A stretch of DNA of 64,000 bases. Origin: Theristus sp. LFF4_11. Lineage: Eukaryota; Nematoda; Chromadorea; Monhysterida; Xyalidae. A program made the position numbers and the translations under genes. The stretch is from NCBI GenBank assembly GCA_030248135.1, contig JASANC010005147.1, positions 1 to 64,000 of the forward strand, read 5' to 3'. The notes under the pieces were generated by a model. That model saw nothing but the letters and a program-made list of their open reading frames with translations. It was not told the DNA's origin and did no database searches. Of the stretch, positions 11,641-22,500 are shown in pieces (the first letter of the stretch is position 1; each line of letters opens with the position of its first letter).

Positions 11641-14600
11641 TGGTAACGCCCATATTGAGTGTCTCAACACGATCTATCCTGCTACAATTTGGCGTTTGTT
11701 GCAAAATTGAAGGTTGGAACCGGAGAGTTTGAGATGATCTCACTGGTGATTGGGACAAAACCAAAATCGGTTCAAACACTGGCCAATTGTGTAGAATCAT
11801 GATTGGAAATGCGTCTTGTTGGATGTCGAATCAGCTTGAATGATGTTTTGCTTTCACTATAACCGCTTTGCCTGGTCATATTTCATTCAATTTCAATTGT
11901 ATCTGCACTGCGTGCATTGCTCCAGTAACTTGATTGTTTTTTTTTGCGGTATTTTTCGAGTCTTGTTGTGTTCCCTTTGTTCCACACTACACGCGCACAC
12001 GCAGACGCATGTACGAAAAGGGTGGCATGGCAGCTTGAATGAGCTGCTTTTCATCTAGTCCTTATTGAAAAGACAGCCAGCGGTTCAATGGAATGAAGCT
12101 GAAAAAACGGTGTGCCCCGGATGGGAGTTTATATTTTGCGTCCTCGGTCAATGACCACCGAGTAGGTCGTCTCGTCTCCGTACAAGTTTTTTTGTCAAAC
12201 GAGCTCTTGAACGGCAGGCACGAAATAAAGTAGTAAAAACTTGTGCTTGTCATTGCTGCCATGTCGTTTGCAACTTTGAATGCGTTCAGTGAGTTCCTGT
12301 TTTGCCAACAACTTCGACTTTGGCTTTGCTGTTACTTGTGAAACCAGTTTTTCTGGAATATTCGACGGTTGAGAGGGATTTGTGTTTGCATACATGAAGT
12401 TTTGGGATGTGTATGGTGTACTTTTGGACGTTTATGTTTTTGTAAATTTGATGTTGTTGATGTTGAATTCAACTTCTGTATGTGTGTAAATTTGTTAATT
12501 CAACAGTTGAACTTTTCTTCAATGAATTTGTTATTTTATTTCAAACAGTTGCTTCATGATGATGAACTTTGCAAATCGGTGCTAGTTTTAGAGTTTGGCA
12601 CACAACATTGGCGCTGGCATGACGAAATAATTCAAATGGTTGTTGCTGCAGTGGTATTTGGCAATCATGTGAAATGTCTGATCGGTCGGTCAAAATGAAA
12701 ATGCTCAAAACTTTAAAACCAGAACACTACTATTTTTTTAGCCAATTCGTACATTTATTCCCAGCATGCAAAACTTGGTGCGAATCAATGTTTGCATTAT
12801 TTATATTTTTGAAATTTGCAATAACAATCTGCGTTCGTTGTGTGTTCATGAATCGCGATTGCCTGCCCACCAATTTACGACCGTAAACAGACCGGTCGCC
12901 CGGTTTCGTATGCAATTTTCACCCGTTTCACTTCCTGGCAACATTGTACAAGAGACAGCGTTACAATCACAATAGTGGTATTCAGCAGTTCAGCACCACA
13001 AAAATGACCATACAGTAAAACAGCATCCACAGCAACTTTGAATACACGGCACGTTGCACAGGCAAGTAAATTGGGGTGCAAGAAAATGGCTCAAATTGTT
13101 CTGTTCATTGCAATGGCGTGGACATTCAAGAGTTTGCTATGGTACCATTTTTCCGAAGTTTATCTTGGTGGTCCGAGGTTCATGAGTACACCCAACTGTG
13201 TCGTAATCAAAATTATACACAGCCATGCCCATCCCGTTTGTCCCACTGCATATCTGTCATTTATAGCATTTTTGAAAGTACATAGCATGAGCGCTGATCG
13301 AAGCTTTCACCTGTCGGGATGCTGTCTGCAAATAAATGACGTTGTTATTTTGTCTGTAATTCTGCTTTCATTTCTCTGGAAGCTCGTTGCTAAGATTGAC
13401 AAAAGGTGACTCTCGACGCAATCTCGCACACGTCCCGCACCTCACTGACACTGACACTTTTCGTGGTGGTCCCTGATTAATATTAGTGTAGTTCGTGCAG
13501 AGACCTAAATCACCAGAAATCGTGCTCAATGTGCCCAAAATTTTGAAATTCAATAATCATAATCAAAACTTGCATACACGTTACACATGATGCAGCTGAT
13601 CCGTTAGCGATTTCGATGGTGTGCTCTTTTGCAACAAGAGAACGAAACTCTCATATGATCACGATATTGCAATCTGACACTTTGAGACAACGGTGATAAT
13701 GGGCAGGTCGAAATGAGTGGTCGTGGTTGTGGTTTTTAGCGAACCGTAGTTTTAAAATGCGCCTCCTGAACGGAAAAAGCAAATGAAGAGCGCACTTGTG
13801 TGCCGTGTGCTTTCAGCTGGCGAACACTGTTAAAAAACCCGTCAGCATAACAATCTCTCTCCTCTGTCCGTTTTTCTGCGCTTATCGGGTGCTAGAAACG
13901 TCTTTTGCACGCTGACTGCATTTCGTCACATGCAATATTCTTTTTGCTCTTCTGACGTAATATTCAGTATGCACGAGATCTCAAACGCGACTGCAGTAAA
14001 GCTGCATTCATGAAGCAGTATTTCGTGACGCGCACCTGTGTTACAACATAGCGGTCACTAAATGACGCTTCATGAATGCCTCTTAAAGTTATGAAGTTAC
14101 ACGAGACAACGCCATGCCATGTTCAGGTTTTTGTTGCTTGTTGCACCGACACAGCGCCGTTTGCATACGAGATCCCTCATGGTCGAAACGGTTGATTTCG
14201 CTGGTGTGTCCACATAGAAATTGATTTTTTCGTTCGATTTCAGTGTTTCAGCGGCCTGCAACATTGTGTCGGCGCCACTGAAACTCCGATTGTTGTGTTG
14301 TATCGCAACGCGGACTGCTTACCGTTAAAAGAAACAGCGCAAATCGTGTTTGTTTCACTTTTTTTCAATGGTGCTGGCTGCTGTGCCGTGTTTATTATTA
14401 TTTTTTGAGTACAACAACGAACCAATTGAGAGCATCGGGCAGAAGGGGACCTACCGAACGGTTCGGTTTTCTTGCGGACTCTAGTCAGAATGATACTCTT
14501 TCATTCGAGTGTGAAGAGAGAATGGAAAAACAGGAAAACTTCTCCAGGCTTTCCGGTCTTGAAGGCTGAGCACGCGTGTTTTGTGGACGTTTTTCTTTAA

Positions 14601-15854
14601 TGCTGTTTCTGCTCTCGATTCAGGCTTGTCGTTCGCTTTCGGGTTATCGTTTTACTGTCATGCGCAGCACGCACTGTCATGAACATTTTGCATTTTCTGT
14701 GAGCTTCCTCTCGGAGCCTTTGTTCGGCGCAGTTGATGGTCGCATTCGTGTGTTTTTTTGTTGTTGTTGTTGCATCGACACAGAATATCGCTCGTCAAGC
14801 TGGAACATTTCTCCAGCTCTTGACGACAGCTCCTCTGTGAAAATACTTGTTAGCTTTATATTTTTGTTTTGGACCTGCACAACAGCAGTCCACACTGCGC
14901 CAAAAAAACAACACACACACACATTTCACTGTGAAAGCCAATCCGATTTTACGATCAAGCCTGAAAAGAAATCTGCTTAAAAGCAGCGTCCAAGACCTTC
15001 GAAGCGGACAAATACACTGCAGCTAAACCGGAGCACACACTTTCTGAGGTGCGCATGAAGCAGTTGCATTGAGTTGTGTACTTGGTGCACCTGGCAGCAT
15101 GCCAAATTAATACATAGATCTTGGATCATCAGCGGCGTGTGACGCCACAGCCTCGCCTGGTCCGTAGTGCAAGCTAATAATTTCCGCAATAATAACATGA
15201 ATTGAGTGCGGTTGTAGAGGGATGTTTTGAAAACATTGATAATGGTTATCAGTTGGTGCATGAAGTAAATTGTGTGCGTGTCGTGTGTGCGTGGCCCCCG
15301 TAAATGGAAAATATGCTGACGCGCTGACGTGACTGTGATCGTTTATTCGCATTTTGTTTCCCCAGTTCGGTTCGTTATTTTGTTTACGGCGCGTTGTTTT
15401 TTCAGTGAAAGACAATTATTGAAACACGTTGAGTGGACTACGTTTACGTACGTATGACAATTTTCTTTCACAGACAACTGAAACTGGATGGTGCATTTGA
15501 AGCGATTTCACAAGTGCGATTTGTCGTATGAACCGGCAGTTACCATTTCATGGGTTTTTTTGATTTCTGGTTGGCGCAGCTCAATAATGCCTCTATTGGA
15601 CACATCCCGCATAGCTTTCTCTTTCATTTCGCCCATTGCAATCGTTTTCATCGTTTCTTCACATTTCTTGTTGCTCGTGTTTTCGGTCGGCAGCAGTGAA
15701 GCGCATCACCCGCACTGCCTCAAAATCACCCGCCCATTTGTTGGTTTGCATATTTCGCATGAAATTTGCTGGTTTGTGTGATCGCATGATGGCACATTTT
15801 TGACTCGAAAAGTGTGCATGCTTGGCGCTGTGACTGATTTGCGGCATGTGTTGT
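11641..15854. other. non-coding stretch, no gene recognised
   Basis: No convincing exon. A 13-bp inverted repeat GCATTCATGAAGC / GCTTCATGAATGC lies at about 13,999-14,082 and may be a degraded MITE. TTG repeats occur near 14,758. I see no splice-site-bounded coding segment and no RNA gene. Confidence 0.4.
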
Positions 15855-16160
15855 GGTAGTTTTTTCGTTGTTGTGTTTCTGGTAGTAGTTGTTGTAGTTA
15901 CTAGTAGTATTCGACTGTTGTTGTAGTGGTTGGTTATTGTTGTGGTAGTTGTTGCAGTGTGGTAATAGTAGTAGTTGTAGTTACTAGTAGTATTTGGCTG
16001 TTGTTGTAGTGATTGGTTGTTGTTGAGGTAGTTGTTGCAGTAACTAGTAGTATTTGGCTGTTGTTCTAGTGGTTGGTTGTTGTTGTGGTAGTTTTTGTAG
16101 TGTGGTAATAGTAGTAGTTGTTGTAGTTTGGTAATAGTAGTAGTTGTTGTAGTTGCGCAC
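15855..16160 (+). repeat. degenerate tandem repeat of GTAGTAGTTGTTG type
   Basis: About 300 bp composed almost only of G, T and A. The blocks TACTAGTAGTATT, GGCTGTTGTTGTAGTG and GTGGTAATAGTAGTAG recur in order roughly every 70 bp, about four times. This is a minisatellite built on a TTG/TAG trinucleotide background. It has no coding frame that I would defend. Confidence 0.8.
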
Positions 16161-17376
16161 GTACTTTATTTAGCGCCGCTCGCTTCACTCGCACTCAGTG
16201 CTTATTTTTTTGCTGTCCGTTTCCCATGAACACGCACGCTCGCGGTAGACCAGCATGTGCTGCTGTTTTTGGTGTTTATTTTCACTTTGCGTTTCTCGCA
16301 TTCCATTCCAACGCACTCGCACGTCCCGTCGATCGGCGGGGACGGGCACATTTTCAACGCCATGCATGAATTTGACAGGTTTCCCGAAATAAAAACTGTT
16401 TTTGTTTTGGTATTATCTAAGCGTTCCGGAATCCTGGTACTCTGCAATGATTAGTGAGGATCCGAAAGTTTTCGATTTGACAATTTTGTCTCCGTAACCG
16501 ACGCCAGGGATCGTAATGGGGAAGTATGAGAAAGAGATGATGGCAATCGAAAAAATGCGCGTTTCTTTTCCAGTTTGCTGTTTAGTGTTTCAATGCAGTT
16601 TTGCTGTCGCTTGCTGGGAGCAGAGTGGGTTGTGTTGTGGAGTGTGTTTGGAGCAAACGGACGCACGCTCCGCTGTCGCTCACTGATTTTGATCTTTTCG
16701 CTCGTTTTTCTTGATATATTTTTGTTACTTGTGCGTACGGAATGTACGTTCGACGCAGAGGCCCAGGCAAAGCGGCGTAAAGCGCGTCTGACGCCGCCGC
16801 AATCCCATGGCACGTTTGGCCTTTTGAAGAATATCACGACTAGAAAGTGCTTTTAAGCATCAGAGATCAAATAAAGAAGTCTGCTCTGTTCGTGTTCCCA
16901 TTTTTGGAGCAAGCGGTTTCCATTGTTTGGTTCTGCTTTTCGGTAGTTTTCTTGAGCTTGCGACGGTGTGCTTTTTTTGATGATCTGTTGTGTTTTGCGT
17001 GTGCCCATTGTATTTTTTTGTAAAGAGTTGTGGAGTAAATTGGTTTGGATACTGTTCATGTCAAGAAAGTTGGCAGGTGCACAGTTTTGGTGGACTGATA
17101 GCTGCGGACGTTGTTGCTTTTCACCAACTGCAAAAAAACAGTCAATTGATCAGTTTCATTTTTGGTGCTGAAAGTCAATAAATAGGTTTAGTCTCTGTAA
17201 TGTCCGGTCAATCATGGTAAGTATGAAAAAAGTGCAACCTGCCTTCTCAAAATGCTTGAGCTCGAGCAATACATTTTAATTCAGCGGCCGATTACTTGGA
17301 ATCAGAGACCCACAACAGAGCGTTAGTTTGAATCGACCTTTGTCGGGCGGATTGTCTCCGTTCTGTCTTTCTCGTA
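16161..17376. other. non-coding stretch, no gene recognised
   Basis: No supportable gene. A short open frame at 16,257-16,454 starts with a hydrophobic run and contains ACAG|GTTTCC, which could be a donor. It has no partner exon or recognisable family, so it is not called. Confidence 0.35.
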
Positions 17377-17777
17377 TGCGATGTTCTGCTTTGGTGTGTG
17401 TGAATGGCTCACTGGACTGCCAACCGATCCGAGCTGCTGTGTGTGATGACCGGTGGACGACGTTGGGTTTTTTTACTTTTACTTTTTCTCAATTAAAACG
17501 ACTTCACTTTTATTAAAACGACGACGACAGACGATAGAAATAAAGAGGGACAAAAACGGCACGAACGGCACATGCTGAACTCATAAAACACGGCACTTTT
17601 ATAATGTACGAGAACGAACCAAGGAAAAATAGCTTAACAAAGATTTAAGAATAACTGTTGAGCATCTAGGAAAAAAGTAGATGAGCATTGGAAGTCAAGC
17701 GCTCTGTCAGAAACAGCTCACCGTAAACCCGGCTTTGTGTGAGAGTGCAGACACGAAGGCTAAAGTAGGACATTACA
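17377..17777 (-). repeat. downstream (3') LTR of the - strand element
   Basis: Second 401-bp copy. The TATAAAAG equivalent lies at 17,596-17,603 and AATAAA at 17,509-17,514 on the - strand. It is preceded, in element orientation, by the polypurine segment at about 17,778-17,792. Confidence 0.9.
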
Positions 17778-18283
17778 GTACCCTACTCCCCCATACGGAG
17801 CGCCCTCGCGACGTCACTCTCCCTACGCAGCCGAGTGTCTGGTGCACTGCCTGACCTGGGCACCTGCTTCCACTCATTTCAAAACTCCTAAATGCTCCAA
17901 CTCAAACAGAAAACCGAAATTGAATCACTTTAAACTCTGAGAAAATTCTAAAAACTTCAAAAGCTAGAACCAAAAAAAAAGAAAAAGCAAAGATCAACAA
18001 CTATGAAATTCTAAAACCTGAACTGCCAAAATTGAAAATCACGATTGTTAAAACTGTGATCACGCACGGCAGTCGAAATGCGTCGAAAAAACCCCAAAGA
18101 AAAACCGCCAAAACTAAAATAGAAGAAAAAACATTAAAACAGTTCACCCTCTCCCCACACTGAAAACGGGGGGTAAAACAAAACAAAAAAATCAAACAAA
18201 ACTGTTACAAATCAGCAGAAGACTGGCGCAACCTGCACTTTACGTCGCAGTTTACTGGAGACGTCAAAATCAAAGAACCGTGG

Positions 18284-18775
18284 CTAACAATAAAAACTTC
18301 CACTGCGCTTCACTGCGCCACAACCAAACTTCTCCTCACAGCCTTCTTCAGCAACACCACCACAGCCAATCACGTTTTTGATCACGGAGGTCGTCCTCCG
18401 TTCGGTTTGAGTCTCGGAGACCGAAATAACTCCGAATCGGTTTGAGTCACGGAGACCGAAAAAAACTCCGACCAACCAATCTCCGCTGCGGCGTTCTGGC
18501 TTTCTCGAAAGCTGCCCTCGGCGAAACCCGGCCGTGCCATAGATCGACGCCGTCTCAGCTCGCATGCCGCCACAACTCCAGCCACCGTGCCTCCGTTCCT
18601 TGCGACGTTTTGCCAGCCACTGGTGCGCCCGCCACTCCGCTGATCTGCCTCGGCGACACTCGACGACACGCGAAGACGCGCAGCACGCCACCGCCTCTCG
18701 TCGACGCTGACCCTCCATGGCCTTTCTGCACTGACCCTCCATGGTCTCGGTGCACGCGACGTCGCCACCCAGCAT
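18284..18775 (-). CDS. 163-codon Arg-rich open frame inside the LTR element
   Basis: This frame begins at the first ATG after the primer binding site, the position of gag in a complete element, and is unusually GC-rich for this window. The predicted product is Arg/Gly/Ala/Glu-rich with a short internal duplication around MEGQ near the N-terminus. I see no CCHC knuckle or other gag motif. The DNA under its C-terminal half contains a ~30-bp tandem duplication around GTTTGAGTC. It may be a degenerate gag leader, a captured host fragment or chance; I assign no function. Confidence 0.3.
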   Translation of the reverse strand: MLGGDVACTETMEGQCRKAMEGQRRREAVACCASSRVVECRRGRSAEWRAHQWLAKRRKERRHGGWSCGGMRAETASIYGTAGFRRGQLSRKPERRSGDWLVGVFFGLRDSNRFGVISVSETQTERRTTSVIKNVIGCGGVAEEGCEEKFGCGAVKRSGSFYC

Positions 18776-18776
18776 T

Positions 18777-18794
18777 ATCTCGGTGGGACCTCCA
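18777..18794 (-). promoter_or_regulatory. primer binding site, tRNA-Gln type
   Basis: On the - strand, TGGAGGTCCCACCGAGAT follows the LTR end after one base. Its complement matches the T-arm/acceptor end plus CCA of eukaryotic tRNA-Gln as I remember that tRNA. It fixes the orientation of the element. Confidence 0.85.
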
Positions 18795-18795
18795 C

Positions 18796-19196
18796 TGCGA
18801 TGTTCTGCTTTGGTGTGTGTGAATGGCTCACTGGACTGCCAACCGATCCGAGCTGCTGTGTGTGATGACCGGTGGACGACGTTGGGTTTTTTTACTTTTA
18901 CTTTTTCTCAATTAAAACGACTTCACTTTTATTAAAACGACGACGACAGACGATAGAAATAAAGAGGGACAAAAACGGCACGAACGGCACATGCTGAACT
19001 CATAAAACACGGCACTTTTATAATGTACGAGAACGAACCAAGGAAAAATAGCTTAACAAAGATTTAAGAATAACTGTTGAGCATCTAGGAAAAAAGTAGA
19101 TGAGCATTGGAAGTCAAGCGCTCTGTCAGAAACAGCTCACCGTAAACCCGGCTTTGTGTGAGAGTGCAGACACGAAGGCTAAAGTAGGACATTACA
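18796..19196 (-). repeat. upstream (5') LTR of the - strand element
   Basis: This LTR carries TATAAAAG on the - strand (about 19,015-19,022). Downstream in the same orientation it carries AATAAA (18,928-18,933), in the order expected for U3 promoter and R/U5 polyadenylation. Its - strand start is TGTAATG and its end is CGCA. The sequence appears identical to 17,377-17,777. Confidence 0.9.
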
Positions 19197-19570
19197 CGTA
19201 TTTCTCTCTCCGTTTGCCATTTGCAGCTTAATTTCAAGCTTCGTTGGGTAGCTGCACCGTGTCTCAACTACACACGTGCGCTGTGCTACATGGCGCAATG
19301 TGACGCTGCTCAATATCGTACTTTGCGGGTCATGTTTCAGAATGCCTGTCACACGACAACAGGTGCCCTTTTGTTACTAGTTGTTGTTGTCGTTTTAGTG
19401 GTGTTTTATCGCAAATTTAGCTGTTTGGATGGCCTTTTCCAAACATTCAAGCCAACTGTCACTGTCTGTTATGTTCTAAATTTATTCATTTTTTTGCGGA
19501 AAATGTGCAAAATTATAAGTGTTTGTGGGCATGCGTTCTTTTATTTCTGTCCCTGCTTATTCTTATTCTC

Positions 19571-19594
19571 TGTGTGTGTGTGTGTGTGTGTGTG
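19571..19594 (+). repeat. (GT)12 microsatellite
   Basis: Uninterrupted TG dinucleotide run of 24 bp in otherwise T-rich non-coding sequence. Confidence 0.95.
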
Positions 19595-22500
19595 TCATTT
19601 ATTATTCTCCCACATCTTCTGCTCAAATTGTAACGCATCTCAGCCAACTGACGACGACGATTTACAGCGCAGCGTTGAAAAGATTTTCGCTTCCGGAATA
19701 ATGACAGTGTGTAACTTCTTTTTTATTAATGCCCTCTCAAGGCTGTCACGAGGTTGATAGCGAACATTTGTATATGCCCCCAACGAAATATATAAAGAAA
19801 AAGAGTAGACCAAATGAAGCCTTTCAACACGATATGCGGCTGCTGCACATGTAGTTTGGGCAATTTGTAGTGGCCGCTGTGAACGTTTTCCACGGTTATA
19901 TCTATATTCGTGAGCTTGCGTTTACTTCTTCAGCTTCTCTTCAATTGGGTTCACATTGCTGTTTTTTTGTGCGGAACAAGCTCTCATATGACATAGATGA
20001 CCTAGCATTAATGTAGGTGATTGGTTCCATTTTGTCGTGCTGCACACTGCGCTCAGCCAATCGACGGATGACCGCGTGAACGACACAAATAACGCGGAAA
20101 CGCTTTTCGCGCAAAATCTCGCACAGCATTAACGACGAGCGGATGAGAGCACAGCGACGGTGTGGTTGATGCATTTGCATGTGTGTGTGTGTGTCGTGTC
20201 GTGTCTGCGCGCGTTGAGATTAATTAAAGCTCACTAAGCGCGCTCGGGCAGCTAACGGCAACCAACAGCTTGCGTCACAGGCGCATGCACACTCGCCACA
20301 CACAACTCTCCTGCGATAAAAGCTGAGCCAGCGTTTTTACATTATTTTCACATTTGCATCTGTTCCCATTCTCTGTATTTTTCATTCAACGGTTTCATTT
20401 GAGTGGTGAATGTTGTGAAATTGTGTGTGGAGTCTTCCATGTAAACCGTCGAAGACGAGCGGCAGAATCCAGGTTTGGTCCGTGTTATTTACGAATAACC
20501 AAACGGATCAGCAGGTTGCAAAGTGGACAGAACTTGATTGTAGGTTGCACTAAATTTTGCAGATATCCGTCGATCACACGGTTCGACCTGTTCTTTCCGG
20601 TTCGATCCATTCTGGATTAGCACCTTTCACCAAGGCTCAGTGCTTCTATGAGCAAATGTTTTTTTTCGAAACCCCAAACTGTTTCCAGTAGTTGCGTTAA
20701 TTTTTGTGCGTTTTTACGAATGCAAAAAGTTATCATAATTTGTTCGCACATTGTAACATGCAAATGACATTTCTGGCGCCCTCCTATTTGCGCAAAACGC
20801 ATCCACCGACAAATGAATTATTGCATCGGCGAATATAGCGTGCTGCTGGATTTTCAATTTTCGCCAATGTTCACATATTCATGTATTCGAGGTCACCGCA
20901 CAGTTCAGCGAGATTCGCGGATTACGCACGGGCGATTTTCATAAATATAAATGTGAATAATAATTACTCGGTTCGGACGGTGCAGCAAGTAGGATTATGA
21001 TTGAATCTGTGCACGATTTTTCGAACACAGTGGCAATCCCCACTGCGCTGGATTAAAAACGGTGCTGCAATTTCCAGTAGCTTTGAGCAATTAAGGTGCA
21101 CGCCAGCGAAGGTATTACCGCGATTGGAAAGGTCTCATCTTAAGCAAGCCAAGCATCGAGGAAACCTTGTAACGACAGTAACCGCGAGGTGTTTCTGTGT
21201 TTGTTTTTGTCCCGAAACATCACTGATGACCCCTCGGCATTATGTGTTGACCAGAATGAACTTTACTGACTTTATGATTGCTTCACTTCATCAATTGACA
21301 ACGCACGGAACATCTGAGACGTCAGTCAACTCGTAAAAACTGATAGTACTTTTTTCTCGATTCGTAGCAATATTGCGTCTGTGCACTGTGCCGTGTGCAA
21401 ATTGTGGTTGCTGCGTTGTTGTTGATGATCGATGAAACGTAATTTCCTCTTACGTACGCTGGAAAATAAACTAAATAGCATGCGTGGCATGGCAGCAGTA
21501 GGAGCGCACGAAAAAAAAACACTGACAGAAACGGACGCGCAGGCGCAGTATGCTGCTGCTGCTGAAAGTAATGAAAAAATCCTTCCCGGGAACGCTGGAA
21601 TGTCCAGAACTCTGGTGTACGGTTTCCGTGGCACCATCTGGTCTCGACACGATCTGACTGCATGCTCGCGCGGTGACTGTCAGGTAACGCGAGAATGCGG
21701 TGACTCGAAACAGAGTGACGTTCTCTTCGTGTGCCGAGACAGGGTGTGCGGCAAGATCGAACGCGGCGTGTGGAGCACGATCGTTGGTGTGCCGTTTGTG
21801 GCATTCGATTTGTACTGTACATGTGTGTTGCGTGTGCTTGCACTTTCGCTTCAGTTTTTATTCACGGCGTTTCTGCGCCCTGAAGTAATCCACAGCAGCA
21901 CTGCTTCGCCCGGCGTTTCGTGCGTTTTCGCTCGGCAATTGTGTCCTTTCCGTTTTTTTTCTTTCTGCAGCAAGTGATCAACTTTGCTGTTGTTGTTGTT
22001 GTTTCGCGTTTCTGAGACGTTTCGTTGTATTTAGTTCTGAAAATGTGCTCAGCTTCATTTTGATGGAAGCGAAATTCATTTCTGATTAGTATTGGCGCTT
22101 AGTATCTCTCAGAATAATCCAGCTTTTGCTTGCTTTCAGATTCCTTTCTTCCGCTGTCGTGTCGTGTTCAGCATGCAATGAATAAAATTTTTTAATCATT
22201 CACAACACACATTGATGTGAGTGCCCTTTCGTCTATGTCCCCTTTCAATCAGCTCCCATTTGTGCTCCCTTTTTGCAACAGCCGGCCTCATTCTGCCTGG
22301 CAGCGCCTTTTTCTGTATTCCCTCTGTTTTCATGATTTCCTCAAATTTCTTCCTTCCCCTCTAGTTGTGAACTCAACCCCCACGGCGCCAGATGATTCCC
22401 GTCTGAATGGGTTCATTATTTTTTAATTGCGCCAATTTGCACTCGTCTCTTGTCTGGCTGCTTCTGCTTTCATGTTGAAATTCTGCTTGACGTTTTGTAT

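Larger units (their letters stand above)
17377..19196 (-). mobile_element. non-autonomous LTR retrotransposon (TRIM-like), complete
   Basis: This 1,820-bp element has a 401-bp direct repeat at each end. The repeats begin TG and end CA, look identical on reading and are flanked by the 4-bp duplication CGTA (17,373-17,376 and 19,197-19,200). The PBS and PPT show that it reads on the - strand. An 18-nt segment, TGGAGGTCCCACCGAGAT, lies one base after the upstream LTR and complements a tRNA-Gln 3' end. A purine tract, GGGGGAGTAGGG, lies just before the downstream LTR. The 1-kb interior has no gag, protease, reverse transcriptase or integrase frame, so it must be mobilised in trans. Identical LTRs imply a recent insertion. 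Confidence 0.93.

Noticed and set aside
18442..18822. 126-codon + strand frame in the LTR element
   Set aside because: It is antisense to the element orientation fixed by PBS, PPT, TATA and AATAAA, and runs into the LTR.
21432..21977. 181-codon + strand frame
   Set aside because: Part overlaps a possible family I inverted repeat; no recognisable domain, and composition changes abruptly along it.
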